This document shows positions 48,390 through 58,217 of a DNA stretch of 64,000 bases, one piece after another. The DNA is taken from positions 194,892 through 258,891 of the forward strand of contig CAVVIQ010000010.1 in the NCBI GenBank assembly GCA_963748385.1, written 5' to 3'. The position numbers and the translations under genes were made by a program. The notes under the pieces are model-generated. The model was not told the origin of the DNA. It did not search any database and saw only the letters and a program-made list of their open reading frames with translations. Origin of the DNA: Rhodoblastus sp963748385. GTDB taxonomy: Bacteria; Pseudomonadota; Alphaproteobacteria; Rhizobiales; Beijerinckiaceae. How positions within the stretch are numbered: position 1 is the stretch's first letter; every line of letters starts with the position of its first letter.

Positions 48390-48594
48390 CTCCCCTCCAC
48401 CGAAAACCAGTCCGGCGCCGTATAGTTCTTAAGCCGCCGCTGCGGCGGAGCGCGCCGTGCAAGTAAGCGTGTCCTGATCATTCCATCGATCCGCCCGTCG
48501 AGGCACGCATTTGAGGCTTTCGTTAATATGCCTAGCAAATGCGACGACCAACCGCACCATTTCTGCGCCAATGAACGGACCGCATTAGATGCGA

Positions 48595-48854
48595 ATGTTG
48601 CGGCGAGCCCACCCTCTGCCAGCGCGGCCAATATTCCTTTTGGCTGAAACGACGCAGCACAGCCATTCCAGACTTTCGATGTTATCCCAAGTCTCGCCCT
48701 CGGCGGCAAGCTTTCCGCAAACGAACCGCGTGACCATCTTCATCGCGCCGCGCGCGTACACCTGATAGCGCGCAGAAAAGATGTGTGGCGCGTGCTGTGT
48801 TATGACCTTGTCGGCAACATCAAATTTGACATTGGCTGCCGTCCCTTGAATCAT
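48595..48854 (-). pseudogene. Relic of an scnA-like subunit
   Basis: A 5' portion reads VADKVITQHAPHIFSARYQV, then YARGA, AAEGETWDNIESLEWL. It aligns with ScnA (DIFYTRTQLYTRG, AEDESWNNTDNPEWF). The expected end FSQKEYWPRW, matching FRQKDLWPDY, is present but in another frame. So it is a broken second copy of the SH3-like subunit. No matching scnB or scnC lies beside it. 48390-48594 holds nothing I recognise. Confidence 0.65.
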
Positions 48855-49163
48855 TTCTGATCGTCAACCACGCAGCCAACTTGGCGCCGCGCGCCTTGCC
48901 ACACAGTGCGGTTTACTCATGATGCCCTTTGATCTCCCCGATGCAATGACGATCATCCCCAGCGTCAACGACCCAGGGATTTTATAGGTAATTCCTATCG
49001 CCTTGATAGCAACGTCGGCTTTGACATTATAGGTCACGCATTTCCAATATACCCACCGTGTTTATGGCGGACCAATGGCCGTCAAATGAGAGAGTGGCGT
49101 TCGAAATCGCCGCGCGCTCCAAGGAATTAAGGGTCGCGTTGGCGATCGCCACGGAAGGGTCGG
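48855..49163. other. Intergenic stretch
   Basis: About 310 bases with no ribosome site, hairpin or conserved reading frame that I can support. Confidence 0.4.
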
Positions 49164-49846
49164 ATGAAGCTGAAAGGATTTCTCGGCGTCGCGGCGTGTT
49201 CGCTTCTGGCGCTCTGCGCGAGCGGCCTGAATTTCGGGCGCGCCCTGGCCGCCGACCTGCCGAGCGAGAAGGAAGCGCCGGCGGCACCCGCCGATCCCTG
49301 GAGCGGATTTTATGTCGGCGGGCATTTCGGCTGGGCGTGGGGCGATTCGAACTGGTCCGGCGCCGGGGCGGCGGGTTCGTTCGGCATCGCGCAGCCGCTC
49401 GATTCCTTCAGGAATCCGGCAGCTTCCTTACCGGCGCACAGGGCGGCTATAATTACCGCCTGCCCAATCATCTGGTCGTCGGCGGCGAAATCGACGCGAC
49501 TTTTCCGAGCTTTCCGGACCCCAACGGCCTGACGACCGGCGGCGTCTCCAATCTCGTCTCGCCCGCGATCGGCGCCGCCAGCTACAATGAGAACGTGCTC
49601 GCGGCGACGCACGATCTCGACATTGTCGAGGACATAGCCGACCGCTGCGTCATATTGCAATCCGGCCGGGTCGCGGCCTCCGACGCCCCCGAGGCGGTTC
49701 TCAACGATGTCGACCTGCTGATGCGAACGCGCCTCGCCCATGCGCATCGTCATGCTTTTGGTGACGGGACGACACACAGTCATCACCATCTGCATCGCAT
49801 ACGCCGTCAGGGGAACCGCCAGGATGAGACGTTCGAATCCATATGA
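49164..49846 (+). pseudogene. Porin fragment fused to the end of a cobalt-transporter ATPase
   Basis: The first frame has a signal peptide (ending ALAADL) and the first strands of an Omp31/opacity-type porin (DPWSGFYVGGHFGWAWG). After an indel near 49415 the porin continues in another frame (QGGYNYRLPNHLVVGGEID ... GAASYNENVL). At about 49600 it turns without a stop into the C-terminal end of an ABC ATPase: AATHDLDIVEDIADRCVIL and a His-rich tail like that of CbiO proteins. Two unrelated genes have recombined. It cannot make a functional product. Confidence 0.7.
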
Positions 49847-49862
49847 AAGGCTGCTGGCCCCC

Positions 49863-51244
49863 ATGAACAAGACCGCTCATACGGCTGCTTCCGCACGCCG
49901 GGCCGACGCGTGGGCGCGAATTTCCTTTACAGCTTTGGCCGTCGCCTCCGGACTCGGTTGGATCCTCCTGGCTGATCCCGCCACCGCAGACGAGCCGCCG
50001 CCGTCGATCCTGAACAGCGTTCCTGCCTTCGCCGGACTGGCGGGAGCCAAGAAAAACCTGACTGATCTCGGCTTCACCGTTCAAGCGACCTATATCGGCG
50101 AGGTTCTGGGCAATCCGGTCGGCGGCATGCGCCAAGGGACCATCTACGACGGCCGCGTTGAATTGATGCTCGAAGCGGACATGGGGAAGCTCGCCGGTAT
50201 CCAGGGCGGAACGTTGCACGCCGACGGCTACTGGATCACCGGCGAGGGATTGACGACCAATTATGTCGGCAGCCTCATGCCGGTGAGCTACATCGAGGCG
50301 CTGGCGACGATGCGGCTTTACGAATTGTGGTACGAGCAGAAACTCGCGGACAACAAACTGGCCCTGCGCGCCGGCCTCCTCGCGCCGATTCCGATTTCGT
50401 CTCCAGCAAATACGCCCAGCTCTTCGTCAATTCGACGACCGGCTGGCCCGAAATTCTCGCCGCGGACCTGCCGAGCGGCGGGCCGGCCTATCCGTTTTCG
50501 GCCATGGGTTTTCGCGCCAAATACGACGCGACAGACCACATTTCGCTGTTGGCGGCCATCTACGACGGCAATCCCGCGGGACCTGGTCCAGGCAATCCGC
50601 AAATTCGCAACGCCTATGGCGTCAATTTCCGCATGGACGATCCGCCGCTGCTGATGCAGGAAGCGCAATTCAATTACAATCAGGAACAGAACGCGTCCGG
50701 CCTTCCCGGAACAGTCAAGCTCGGCGCCTGGGAATATTTAGGCGATGTCGCCGATTATCGTCTCAATCCTCAAGGCGTTCAGTATAACCAGACTGGCCTG
50801 CAACTGTTCAGCCTGCCGGGCGACAGCGGCGCCTACGCCATGATCGATCAATTGCTGATCAGGTCGCCCGAGGATCCCGCCAAGGGCGTTGGCGTTTTTG
50901 CCCGCGTCTTCGGCGCGCCGTCAGCGCGCAATCTGGTTGACTTCTATTTCGACGCCGGCGTCAATGTTTCGGGCTTCGTTCCGGGCCGCGCCAACGACGT
51001 TTTCGGTCTATCTTTTGCTTATACGAAAATCTCCGCCAGCGTCGTCAATGCTGCGACCGCTGCCGCCCTGCCAGTCGTTCCCACCTGCGAAGCCATGGTG
51101 GAGCTGACCTATCAGGCGCAGATCCTGCCTGGATGGTCGGCGCAGCCTGTGGCGCAATATATCGTCAATCCCGGCGCGGGCCTGGGGGGCGTCAGCCTCC
51201 CCAACGCGGTCGTCCTCGGCCTGCGCACGACCATCGCCTTCTGA
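49863..51244 (+). pseudogene. OprB-family carbohydrate porin, one frameshift
   Basis: A signal-bearing outer-membrane porin of about 460 residues. The N-terminal half (LTDLGFTVQATYIGEVLGNP; EALATMRLYELWYEQKL) and C-terminal half (FVSSKYAQLFVNSTTGWPEI ... VVLGLRTTIAF, ending in Phe) are in two frames. They join with one missing base in CTCGCGCCG near 50385. OprB porins pass sugars; the family is common in methanotroph-type alphaproteobacteria. The gene may be intact in reality if the indel is an error. 51245-51630 has an inverted repeat TTCTCC...GGAGAA that belongs to the adjacent insertion-sequence relic, and no gene. Confidence 0.75.
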
Positions 51245-51630
51245 AACCACTGTGATGCGGCGGCACGGCGCAAACTGAAACAACGAGTCATAGAAGCGGA
51301 TTTGGATTTCGTTCCGGCGACGTGGAACGGGTAGTAAGGCCGCTTCGAGCTCCTGAGAGGACGGCCGAAACAAGGAACCGGCCTTCCGCAGTGGGTCGAC
51401 ACCGGGATTCGGGCGATCCAAACCTGAATTCCGCAAATGGCGCCGAGCCGCCCTTGCCGACAGCGCTCGGGATGGTCCGCAAAACGGCGGATATTGTTGA
51501 AAAACTCGACCGTTGCCGCGGTGCGGGGGGCGTGATTCACTTCTCCTGCTGATTTGCGGGAGAATCGACGATGATGGGCGTGCAAGCGGCAGGAGCTCGT
51601 TTGTTTTAAGACTTCTGCCTCGATGACCAT

Positions 51631-52076
51631 GTGCCGGCCGATCACCAATTGCGGGGCATTGATCAGCACCTAGATTTCGAACGCATCCGCGCCGCGCTGA
51701 AGCCTTTCTACAGCACCACCGGTCGCCCCTCGATCGATCCCGAACTGATGATCCGCATGCTGCTGGTTGGCTATTGCATGGGCATCCGATCCGAGCGCCG
51801 CCTGTGCGAGGAAGTCCATCTCAATCTGGCCTACAGGTGGTTCTGCCGCCTCGGTTTGGATGGCAAGGTTCCCGACCATTCGACTTTTTCGAAGAACCGG
51901 CATGGCCGCTTACGCGAGAGCGACATCTCAAGCGCATTCTCCGGCTCAACCGTCTGCGATTGCGCGGCCCATACGGCGCCAAGGACGAATTCCTGCTTGC
52001 GGCGACCGCCCAGGACTTGAAACGGCTCGCCAAACTGCGCCCGATGGGCGGGCAGATGCAGCCAGTCATGGCATAA
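51631..52076 (+). pseudogene. IS1182-like transposase relic
   Basis: The N-terminal part of an IS1182/IS5-type transposase is clear (TTGRPSIDPELMIRMLLVGY, IRSERRLCEEVHLNLAYRW, KVPDHSTFSKNRHGR). It then breaks off and a later fragment in another frame follows (GAKDEFLLAATAQDLKRLAK). The DDE core is missing. The upstream GATTC-rich inverted repeat around 51535-51565 may be its left end. Confidence 0.7.
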
Positions 52077-52079
52077 GCC

Positions 52080-52256
52080 GCGCGACTGCGCGAGACAGCC
52101 AAAGCCGACGTGCGCGAGACGATCCGCCAGGAGCTGGACCTCCTGCCGGAAGTTTATGAGCGCAAGCTGTGGGAGGAGAAGGTTGAGCGGACGTATCATT
52201 TTGTGTTTGAGCATTATGGTGCCGAACCGGCAAATCCTGCATACGGCAATCATTAG
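52080..52256 (+). pseudogene. hsdR: C-terminal fragment of a type I restriction subunit (HsdR-like)
   Basis: About 58 codons to a TAG at 52254: VRETIRQELDLLPEVYERKL then VERTYHFVFEHYG. This matches the helical C-terminal domain of HsdR-type subunits, which contacts the methylase. No start, ATPase or nuclease part is present. It abuts the transposase relic, which probably removed the rest of the operon. 52257-52517 has no other gene. Confidence 0.5.
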
Positions 52257-52517
52257 CAGATCGGTTTTTCATCGGCACCAATTGTTCACCGTACACCGAT
52301 AGGTTGCTCGTCACCCCCAAGCTGCGCTGTCTCGACCAGATCAAAAAACCACCCGCCACCGGCGGCTTGACTCGCGTAGCGGCGGAAAGCCGCCCGGGGC
52401 GGCGCGACGCTCGTTCATGTCGCGCTGGGCAAGCGTTTTGTTGTTACCTCAGAGTTACTTTCGCTCAACAACCCGCCCTAAACGGCTGCGCAATTATCTG
52501 ATAACAGATTGTTTTTT

Positions 52518-52596
<79 letters not shown>

Positions 52597-52692
52597 GCGG
52601 GAGCGCGCTTTGCCTAGCATAAATTTCGGCGCGGAAAAACTGTGGCGCGCGCAAACATGCTAATCCTCGAAAACCTTCGCTGGGCGGTCCGC

Positions 52693-53502
52693 ATGCGCTT
52701 TTTTCGTTTCTTTTTCGCCGGTCTGATCGCGCTCGCCGCGCCGGCTTGCGCCCAGGCCGCCGGTTGCTTGAGCGCGGCGGCGGGCGAAAAGGCGCGGCTG
52801 GAAAAAGTCGACGCGCGGCTCGACATCACGCTCGCGGACGGGCGCGTGGTCTTTTTCCCGTCCGTCGAGCCGCCGCGCGCGACCCTCGCCGAACCCGACC
52901 TCCCGCAGGAGGCCGCCCGGCAGCTGGCGTCCCTGCTGGCGGGAAAGACGCTGGCCGTGGAGACGCTGGGCCCGGCCGACCGCTGGGGGCGCGTCCCCGC
53001 CCGGCTTGTCCCCGAGGGCGCGGAGGAATCCGCCGACGAGACCCTGGTCGCCGCCGGCCTCGCTGTCGTTCGCGCCGATCCCGGCCCGTGCGCCCAGGGC
53101 GCCAAAGCCGCCGAGGCCGAGGCGCGGGCCGCGAAAATCGGAATCTGGGCGGACCCGGCCTACGCCGTTCTGTCGGGCGACGACGCGGCGGCCTTCGCCG
53201 CGCGCGACGGGACGCTCGCCATCGTCGAGGGGCGGATCGGCTCGATCGGCCACGGTTTCAGCCGGACTTATCTCAATTTCGCCGGCCGGCGCGGCGCCGC
53301 CCTGGTCATCGCCAAGCGCAACCGGCGCGCGTTCGAACGCGCCGGATTTGACGAAATGCGCCTCAAGAACCGTCGCGTCCGCGCGCGCGGCGTGGTCGAG
53401 ATCGCCACCTCCCCGCTGATCGAATTGTTCCATCCCGGTCAAATCGAGTTTATGGAAGAGGCGCCGCAGGCGGGCGTGTCGGGCAAGGCCGATTCGCCCT
53501 GA
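52693..53502 (+). CDS. Secreted thermonuclease-like (SNase) protein
   Basis: A 269-aa protein with a signal peptide (MRFFRFFFAGLIALAAPACA). A staphylococcal-nuclease-like OB-fold part follows, with DRWGRVPARLV and ETLVAAGLAVV then AAEAEARAAKIGIW, the usual end of the domain. The first Arg of the nuclease triad is not evident (RWGR is present), so activity is uncertain. The last ~90 residues form a separate beta-rich domain. An ATG at 52657 would lengthen the N-terminus by 12 residues. Confidence 0.65.
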   Translation: MRFFRFFFAGLIALAAPACAQAAGCLSAAAGEKARLEKVDARLDITLADGRVVFFPSVEPPRATLAEPDLPQEAARQLASLLAGKTLAVETLGPADRWGRVPARLVPEGAEESADETLVAAGLAVVRADPGPCAQGAKAAEAEARAAKIGIWADPAYAVLSGDDAAAFAARDGTLAIVEGRIGSIGHGFSRTYLNFAGRRGAALVIAKRNRRAFERAGFDEMRLKNRRVRARGVVEIATSPLIELFHPGQIEFMEEAPQAGVSGKADSP

Positions 53503-53556
53503 GCGGAATGGGCGGAAATTGGCGCCGGCCAGGGCGCGGGATGGAACGGCGGGGCA

Positions 53557-55044
53557 ATGGCGGAACGCAGGCGCAAAAGGTCGGGAGGGCTTTTCGCTCG
53601 GCGCGCGGCTTGCGCCCTGGCCCGGCTCGCGGTCCTCGCGCTGCTCGCCGGCTGCGCGACCCTCGAACAGCAGGGCGTCGCGCCTCCGCCGTCGGCGCCG
53701 CCCGCCGCCGCGCCCAAGGCGATCCGCGACACGGCCGGGGACGCCGAGCGCAAGAGGCTGGTGGCGCTCTACGGCGGAGAATATCAATGGCCCAAGGCCC
53801 AGACCTATCTCGATCAGGTTCTGGTCCGGCTGGCCATGGCGAGCGACACGCCGACCCAGCCCTATCGCGTGACCATCCTGAATTCGGCGGTCGTCAACGC
53901 CTTCGCGCTTCCTTCGGGCGACCTTTTCGTGACCCGCGGCCTGCTCGCTTTGGCCAACGACACGTCCGAGGTGGCGGCGGTGATGGCGCACGAAATCGCC
54001 CATGTCGCCGCGCGCCACGCCTTGCTGCGGGCCGAGAAGGAAAAGACCGAGGAGGTGATCGCCCAGGCCTCCCAGATCATCGAGAACCGCCAGAAGAGCA
54101 ACGAGGTTCAGGCCACAGCCGCGCGGACCATCGCCAGCTATTCCCGGCAGCAGGAATTCGAGGCCGATCGCATCGGCATCGAGGTCATCGCCCGCGCGGG
54201 CTACGATCCCTTCGCAGCGGCGCGTTTTCTCACCGCGCTCGCGCGCTCGAGCGAGATGCGCGCCGAGCTGATTGGGCAGAAAAACAGCGGCGCGCCGGAC
54301 ATTCTCGCGACCCATCCCTCGACGCCTGAGCGCGTGGCGGCGGCGCTTCAGGTCGCGCGGCAGTTCGGGGCTCCCGGCGTCGGCGACATGGCGCGGCAGC
54401 CTTATCTCGAAGCGATCGACGGCATGATGTTCGGCGACGACCCGACCGACGGGGCGATCCGTGGCCGCGAATTCATCCATCCGCGGCTCGGCTTCGCCTT
54501 CCAGGCGCCGGAAGGCTATGTGCTGGAAAATTCGGCGCAGGCGGTTCTGGGCGTCGCGGGCGGCGGCGCCGAAGCCTTGCGTTTCGACAGCGTGCGCGCC
54601 CCCGTCGGCAAGAGCCTGAGAGCCTACCTGACTTCAGGCTGGATCGACGGCCTGCTCGCCTCTTCGATCCACGAGGGCATGGTCAATGGCTTGCCGGCGG
54701 TCTATGCCGACGCCCGCGCCGGCGAATGGAATTTCCGGGTCGCGGCGATCGCCTTCAATGGCGACATTTACCGGATGATTTTCGCGGTCAGGGCGATGAC
54801 GCCCGAGGCGAGCAAGAGATTCGACGATTCTATCGCCACGTTCCACCCCGTCACCGCCGACGAGCTGAAACGGGCCCAACCGTTCGTTTTGCGCGTCGTC
54901 GCGGCGGGCCTCGGCGACAACGCCGCGACATTGGCCGCGAAAATGGTCCTGACCGATCGTCCGCTCGAACAATTCGAATTGCTCAACGGCCTCGACAGCG
55001 ACCAGTTGACGATGGGCGAAAGCTACAAGATCGTCGCTTTTTGA
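53557..55044 (+). CDS. M48-family metalloprotease, lipoprotein
   Basis: A 495-aa protein. The lipobox LLAGC near residue 33 predicts a lipid-anchored periplasmic location. The zinc site HEIAHVAARH and a downstream Glu in EFEADRIGIEV are those of M48 (BepA/LoiP-like) proteases that survey outer-membrane proteins. A second region from about residue 310 and a LysM-like ending (LTMGESYKIVAF) follow. It starts 54 bases after the nuclease-like gene; co-transcription is possible. Confidence 0.85.
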   Translation: MAERRRKRSGGLFARRAACALARLAVLALLAGCATLEQQGVAPPPSAPPAAAPKAIRDTAGDAERKRLVALYGGEYQWPKAQTYLDQVLVRLAMASDTPTQPYRVTILNSAVVNAFALPSGDLFVTRGLLALANDTSEVAAVMAHEIAHVAARHALLRAEKEKTEEVIAQASQIIENRQKSNEVQATAARTIASYSRQQEFEADRIGIEVIARAGYDPFAAARFLTALARSSEMRAELIGQKNSGAPDILATHPSTPERVAAALQVARQFGAPGVGDMARQPYLEAIDGMMFGDDPTDGAIRGREFIHPRLGFAFQAPEGYVLENSAQAVLGVAGGGAEALRFDSVRAPVGKSLRAYLTSGWIDGLLASSIHEGMVNGLPAVYADARAGEWNFRVAAIAFNGDIYRMIFAVRAMTPEASKRFDDSIATFHPVTADELKRAQPFVLRVVAAGLGDNAATLAAKMVLTDRPLEQFELLNGLDSDQLTMGESYKIVAF

Positions 55045-55107
55045 ATAAGCGCAAGAACGGCGAGGCTCTGGCCCCGCCGTTCGCTTGCCAAGCGCCGGAA
55101 GGCTGGC

Positions 55108-56628
55108 TCAGTGATTATAGGCCTGCTCGCCGTGTTCGGCGATGTCGAGGCCTTCGCGCTCCTCGTCGGGCGCAGGACGCAGACCGAGGAGCAGGTCGAC
55201 GATCTTGTAAAGGACGGCCGAGCCGACGCCCGACCACAGCAAGGTGGCGAGGACCGCCGTCGCCTGGGCGATCATCTGCCGGGCCATGTCATAAGTCCCG
55301 ACATTGTCGCCCGCGATGTTGGTGTAATCGGTGATCCCGACGCCGCCGAGCGCGGGGCTGACCAGGACGCCGGTCAGCAGCGCGCCGGTGATTCCGCCAA
55401 CGCAATGCACGCCGAACACGTCGAGCGCGTCGTCATAGCCAAATCTGTTCTTCACGGTGGAGACGAAGAACAGGCAGACGGGCGAGACGATCAGGCCGAG
55501 GATCAGCGAACCCATCGGGCCGGCGAAGCCGGAGGCCGGCGTCACCGCGACGAGCCCTGCGACCGCGCCGGAGATCAGGCCGAGCAGCGAAGGCTTGCCT
55601 TTGAGCGCCCATTCCGAAAACAGCCAGGACAGGGCCGCGCCGGCCGTGGCGACCATGGTGTTGACGAAGGCGAGCGAAGCGGTCGACGACGCTTCGAGCG
55701 CCGAACCGGCGTTGAAGCCGAACCAGCCGACCCACAGCAGCGAGGCGCCGATCATCGACATGGTCAAGGAATGAGGCGGCAAAGCTTCCCGGCCGTAACC
55801 GATACGCTTGCCGATCATCAGCGCCCCGACCAGGCCCGCAATGCCGGCGTTGATGTGGACGACCGTGCCGCCCGCGAAGTCGAGGGCGCCGACGCCCTTC
55901 ATCCACGGCGCCAGCCCGCCGCCGACCCAGCCCACCGCATGGGTGACCGCGTCGAGCTTCGCCTGGGCCGTCGCCTTGGCGGCGTCGCCGGAAGCCGCGG
56001 CCAAGGCCTTGGCGGCGGAGGCTATGTCGTCGGGCGCGGCGACATACCAGACCCAATGGGCGACCGGCAGATAGATGATCGTGGACCATAAAAACATGAA
56101 CAGCAGCGTGGCCGAGAATTTGACGCGCTCGGCGAAGGCGCCGACGATCAGCGCCGGCGTGATCATGGCGAAGGTCATCTGGAACACGAAATAGGTCAGT
56201 TCCGGAATCGCCACGCCGTTGGAAAAGGTCGGGACCACCGCGTCGGTGATGCTCTTGCCTTCAGGCGCGATGCGCAGAAAAGCCTTGCTCAGGCCGCCGA
56301 CGAGAGCGGTCATCGAGCCGCCGTCGGAAAAAGCCAGCGAATAGCCGTAAAGCGTCCAGGTCACGCCGACGAGCGAGACGATGGTGAAGACCTGCGTCAG
56401 CACCGACAGCATGTTCTTGCTGCGCACCAGGCCGCCGTAAAAGAGCGCAAGGCCCGGAATGGACATCATCAGAACCAGGGCGCTGGAGGCCAGCATCCAG
56501 GCGTTGTCGCCCTTGTTGACGACCGGCGCGGCGTTCTGCGCGCAAGCGGCGCCGGCGCAAAAAGTCAGGCCGGCCAGCGCGAGGACGAGCGTTTTCAGCC
56601 CGTTTCGGCGGGAGGGAATATTCAACAT
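55108..56628 (-). CDS. amtB: Ammonium transporter AmtB (copy 1)
   Basis: A 506-aa ammonium channel with a signal-like first segment (LVLALAGLTFCAGAACAQ), 11 spans, the NAGSALEASS motif and the DVFGVHCVGGITGALLTG end with the conserved His. Between spans about residues 200-250 is an Ala/Lys-rich insertion (AAKALAAASGDAAKATAQAK). It lies 18 bases after glnK; the pair forms the standard glnK-amtB operon, where GlnK plugs the channel when nitrogen is plentiful. Confidence 0.95.
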   Translation of the reverse strand: MLNIPSRRNGLKTLVLALAGLTFCAGAACAQNAAPVVNKGDNAWMLASSALVLMMSIPGLALFYGGLVRSKNMLSVLTQVFTIVSLVGVTWTLYGYSLAFSDGGSMTALVGGLSKAFLRIAPEGKSITDAVVPTFSNGVAIPELTYFVFQMTFAMITPALIVGAFAERVKFSATLLFMFLWSTIIYLPVAHWVWYVAAPDDIASAAKALAAASGDAAKATAQAKLDAVTHAVGWVGGGLAPWMKGVGALDFAGGTVVHINAGIAGLVGALMIGKRIGYGREALPPHSLTMSMIGASLLWVGWFGFNAGSALEASSTASLAFVNTMVATAGAALSWLFSEWALKGKPSLLGLISGAVAGLVAVTPASGFAGPMGSLILGLIVSPVCLFFVSTVKNRFGYDDALDVFGVHCVGGITGALLTGVLVSPALGGVGITDYTNIAGDNVGTYDMARQMIAQATAVLATLLWSGVGSAVLYKIVDLLLGLRPAPDEEREGLDIAEHGEQAYNH

Positions 56629-56646
56629 TTTTTCTCCTGGAAACGT

Positions 56647-56985
56647 TCAGAGCGCGTCGGAATCGCGTTCGCCGGTGCGGATGCGGATCGCCTGTTCCAG
56701 CGGGCCGACGAAAATCTTTCCGTCGCCGATCTGGCCGGTTCGCGCGGCGGTGGAAATGGCCTCGACCGCCCTGTCGACGAGTTCCGCGCGAACCGCCGCC
56801 TCGATTTTCAGCTTGGGCAAGAAGCTCACGGCATATTCGGCGCCCCGATAAATCTCGGTATGGCCTTTTTGCCGGCCATAGCCCTTCACCTCCGTCACAG
56901 TCAGGCCATGCACGGCGATCGCGTCCAGCGCGTCACGCACCTCGTCCAGCTTGAACGGCTTGATCACCGCCATCACGATTTTCAT
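56647..56985 (-). CDS. glnK: Nitrogen regulatory P-II protein GlnK (copy 1)
   Basis: A 112-aa P-II trimer subunit. The T-loop GHTEIYRGAEY has Tyr51, the uridylylation site, and the B-loop TGQIGDGKIF and C-loop RTGE are intact. ATG 56985 begins MKIVMAVIKPFK; the longer upstream reading is rejected by family length. A sigma-54-like promoter lies 86 bases upstream, so it is probably induced by nitrogen limitation. Confidence 0.96.
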   Translation of the reverse strand: MKIVMAVIKPFKLDEVRDALDAIAVHGLTVTEVKGYGRQKGHTEIYRGAEYAVSFLPKLKIEAAVRAELVDRAVEAISTAARTGQIGDGKIFVGPLEQAIRIRTGERDSDAL

Positions 56986-57070
56986 TTTGTTCCCTGTTTT
57001 CGCCAATCGGAAAGCGACGGCCGGTCGGATCCAACTGGTCCGGCCGGCCATCCTTTAGCCAATTTGCCTA

Positions 57071-57087
57071 AACAAGGAGCATGCCAA
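57071..57087 (-). promoter_or_regulatory. Sigma-54-type promoter upstream of glnK-amtB
   Basis: On the minus strand TTGGCATGCTCCTTGTT matches the -24/-12 consensus (TTGGCAC, five bases, TTGC) except for T at C and the GC to GT change at -12. A symmetric AAACCATTGGTTT lies upstream at about 57104-57116. The rest of 56986-57223 has no gene. Confidence 0.6.
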
Positions 57088-57223
57088 CCGGGCGCCGCGG
57101 ACAAACCATTGGTTTACAAGGCGTTAAAATTCAAATTTCGGACAATTCGCGCAATGCCGCGGCATAAGACCAGATTATAGGCGTATGGCCTATAAAACAT
57201 GCAGCACATTGCACAACGAATGG

Positions 57224-58114
57224 TCAGGACTGCGCGGAATTGGCTGAAGCTTCGTGTTTCAAGCGGATCAGGCCTTCCTGCGCGACCGAGGCGATCAGGG
57301 CGCCGTCGCGCGAATAAAGCGCGCCGCGGCTGAATCCCAGACCGCCTGAGGCGTTGGGGCTGTCCTGCACATAAAGCATCCATTCGTCGGCCCGGAACGG
57401 ACGATGGAGCCACAAGGCGTGATCGAGGCTCGCCGCCTGGATATCCGGGTGGAACACCGACTTGCCATGAACGATCAGCGACGTGTCGAGCAAAGTCATG
57501 TCGGAGAGATAAGCGAGAGCCGCGCGATGGATCGCCGGGTCGTCGGGAAGGGCGCCCGAGGTGCGGACCCAGACCTTCTGCAGCGGATCGGATTTGGCGC
57601 CGCGGGCGATATAGCGGCCGGGCTGGACCGGACGCATCTCGATCGGCCGCTCGCGCTGAAAATAGCGGCGCACCGGTTCGGGCATGTGCGCCCCGAAACG
57701 CGCAAAAAATTCACCTTCGTCAGGCAGATCCTCAGGCATCGGCGCGTCGGGCGGCGGAAAGGCGTGATCGAGGTTTCCAGGCTCCGGATTGTGAAAGGAG
57801 GCGACGAGGCTGAAGATGACCCGGTCATGCTGGATCGCCTGACAGCGACGGGTCGCGAAGCTGCGCCCGTCGCGCAGGCGCTCGACCTGGTAGACGATCG
57901 GCGTCGACGGGTCGCCGCCGAGAAGGAAATAAGCGTGGAGCGAATGGGCCGCGGCTTTTTCGACGGTGCGCTGCGCCGCCACCAAAGCCTGGGCGATCAC
58001 CAGCCCGCCGAAAACCCGCTGCCAGCCGACCTGCGGGCTGAGGCCCCGAAACAGATTGTCCTCGATCTTCTCCAGATCGAGTATGTCGAGAAGATCGGCG
58101 ATCGCCTTGGACAT
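57224..58114 (-). CDS. tesB: Acyl-CoA thioesterase II (TesB)
   Basis: A 296-aa double-hotdog thioesterase hydrolysing long-chain acyl-CoA. GLSPQVGWQRVFGGLVIAQA and HSLHAYFLLGGDPSTPIVY fit TesB; the catalytic Asp-Gln-Thr group is distributed through the second domain (ASLDHALWLHRPF). ATG 58114 is preferred to 58135. It lies between the two glnK-amtB pairs with no apparent functional link. Confidence 0.93.
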   Translation of the reverse strand: MSKAIADLLDILDLEKIEDNLFRGLSPQVGWQRVFGGLVIAQALVAAQRTVEKAAAHSLHAYFLLGGDPSTPIVYQVERLRDGRSFATRRCQAIQHDRVIFSLVASFHNPEPGNLDHAFPPPDAPMPEDLPDEGEFFARFGAHMPEPVRRYFQRERPIEMRPVQPGRYIARGAKSDPLQKVWVRTSGALPDDPAIHRAALAYLSDMTLLDTSLIVHGKSVFHPDIQAASLDHALWLHRPFRADEWMLYVQDSPNASGGLGFSRGALYSRDGALIASVAQEGLIRLKHEASANSAQS

Positions 58115-58217
58115 CGAACGGCTCGCCCAGCCCACAAAATGAAGCGCCGCGACGATCCGCCGCGGCGCAAGGGTCTACAATTGAACGCCTTTTCGTCAGA
58201 CCGTCAAGCCCGCGCGC

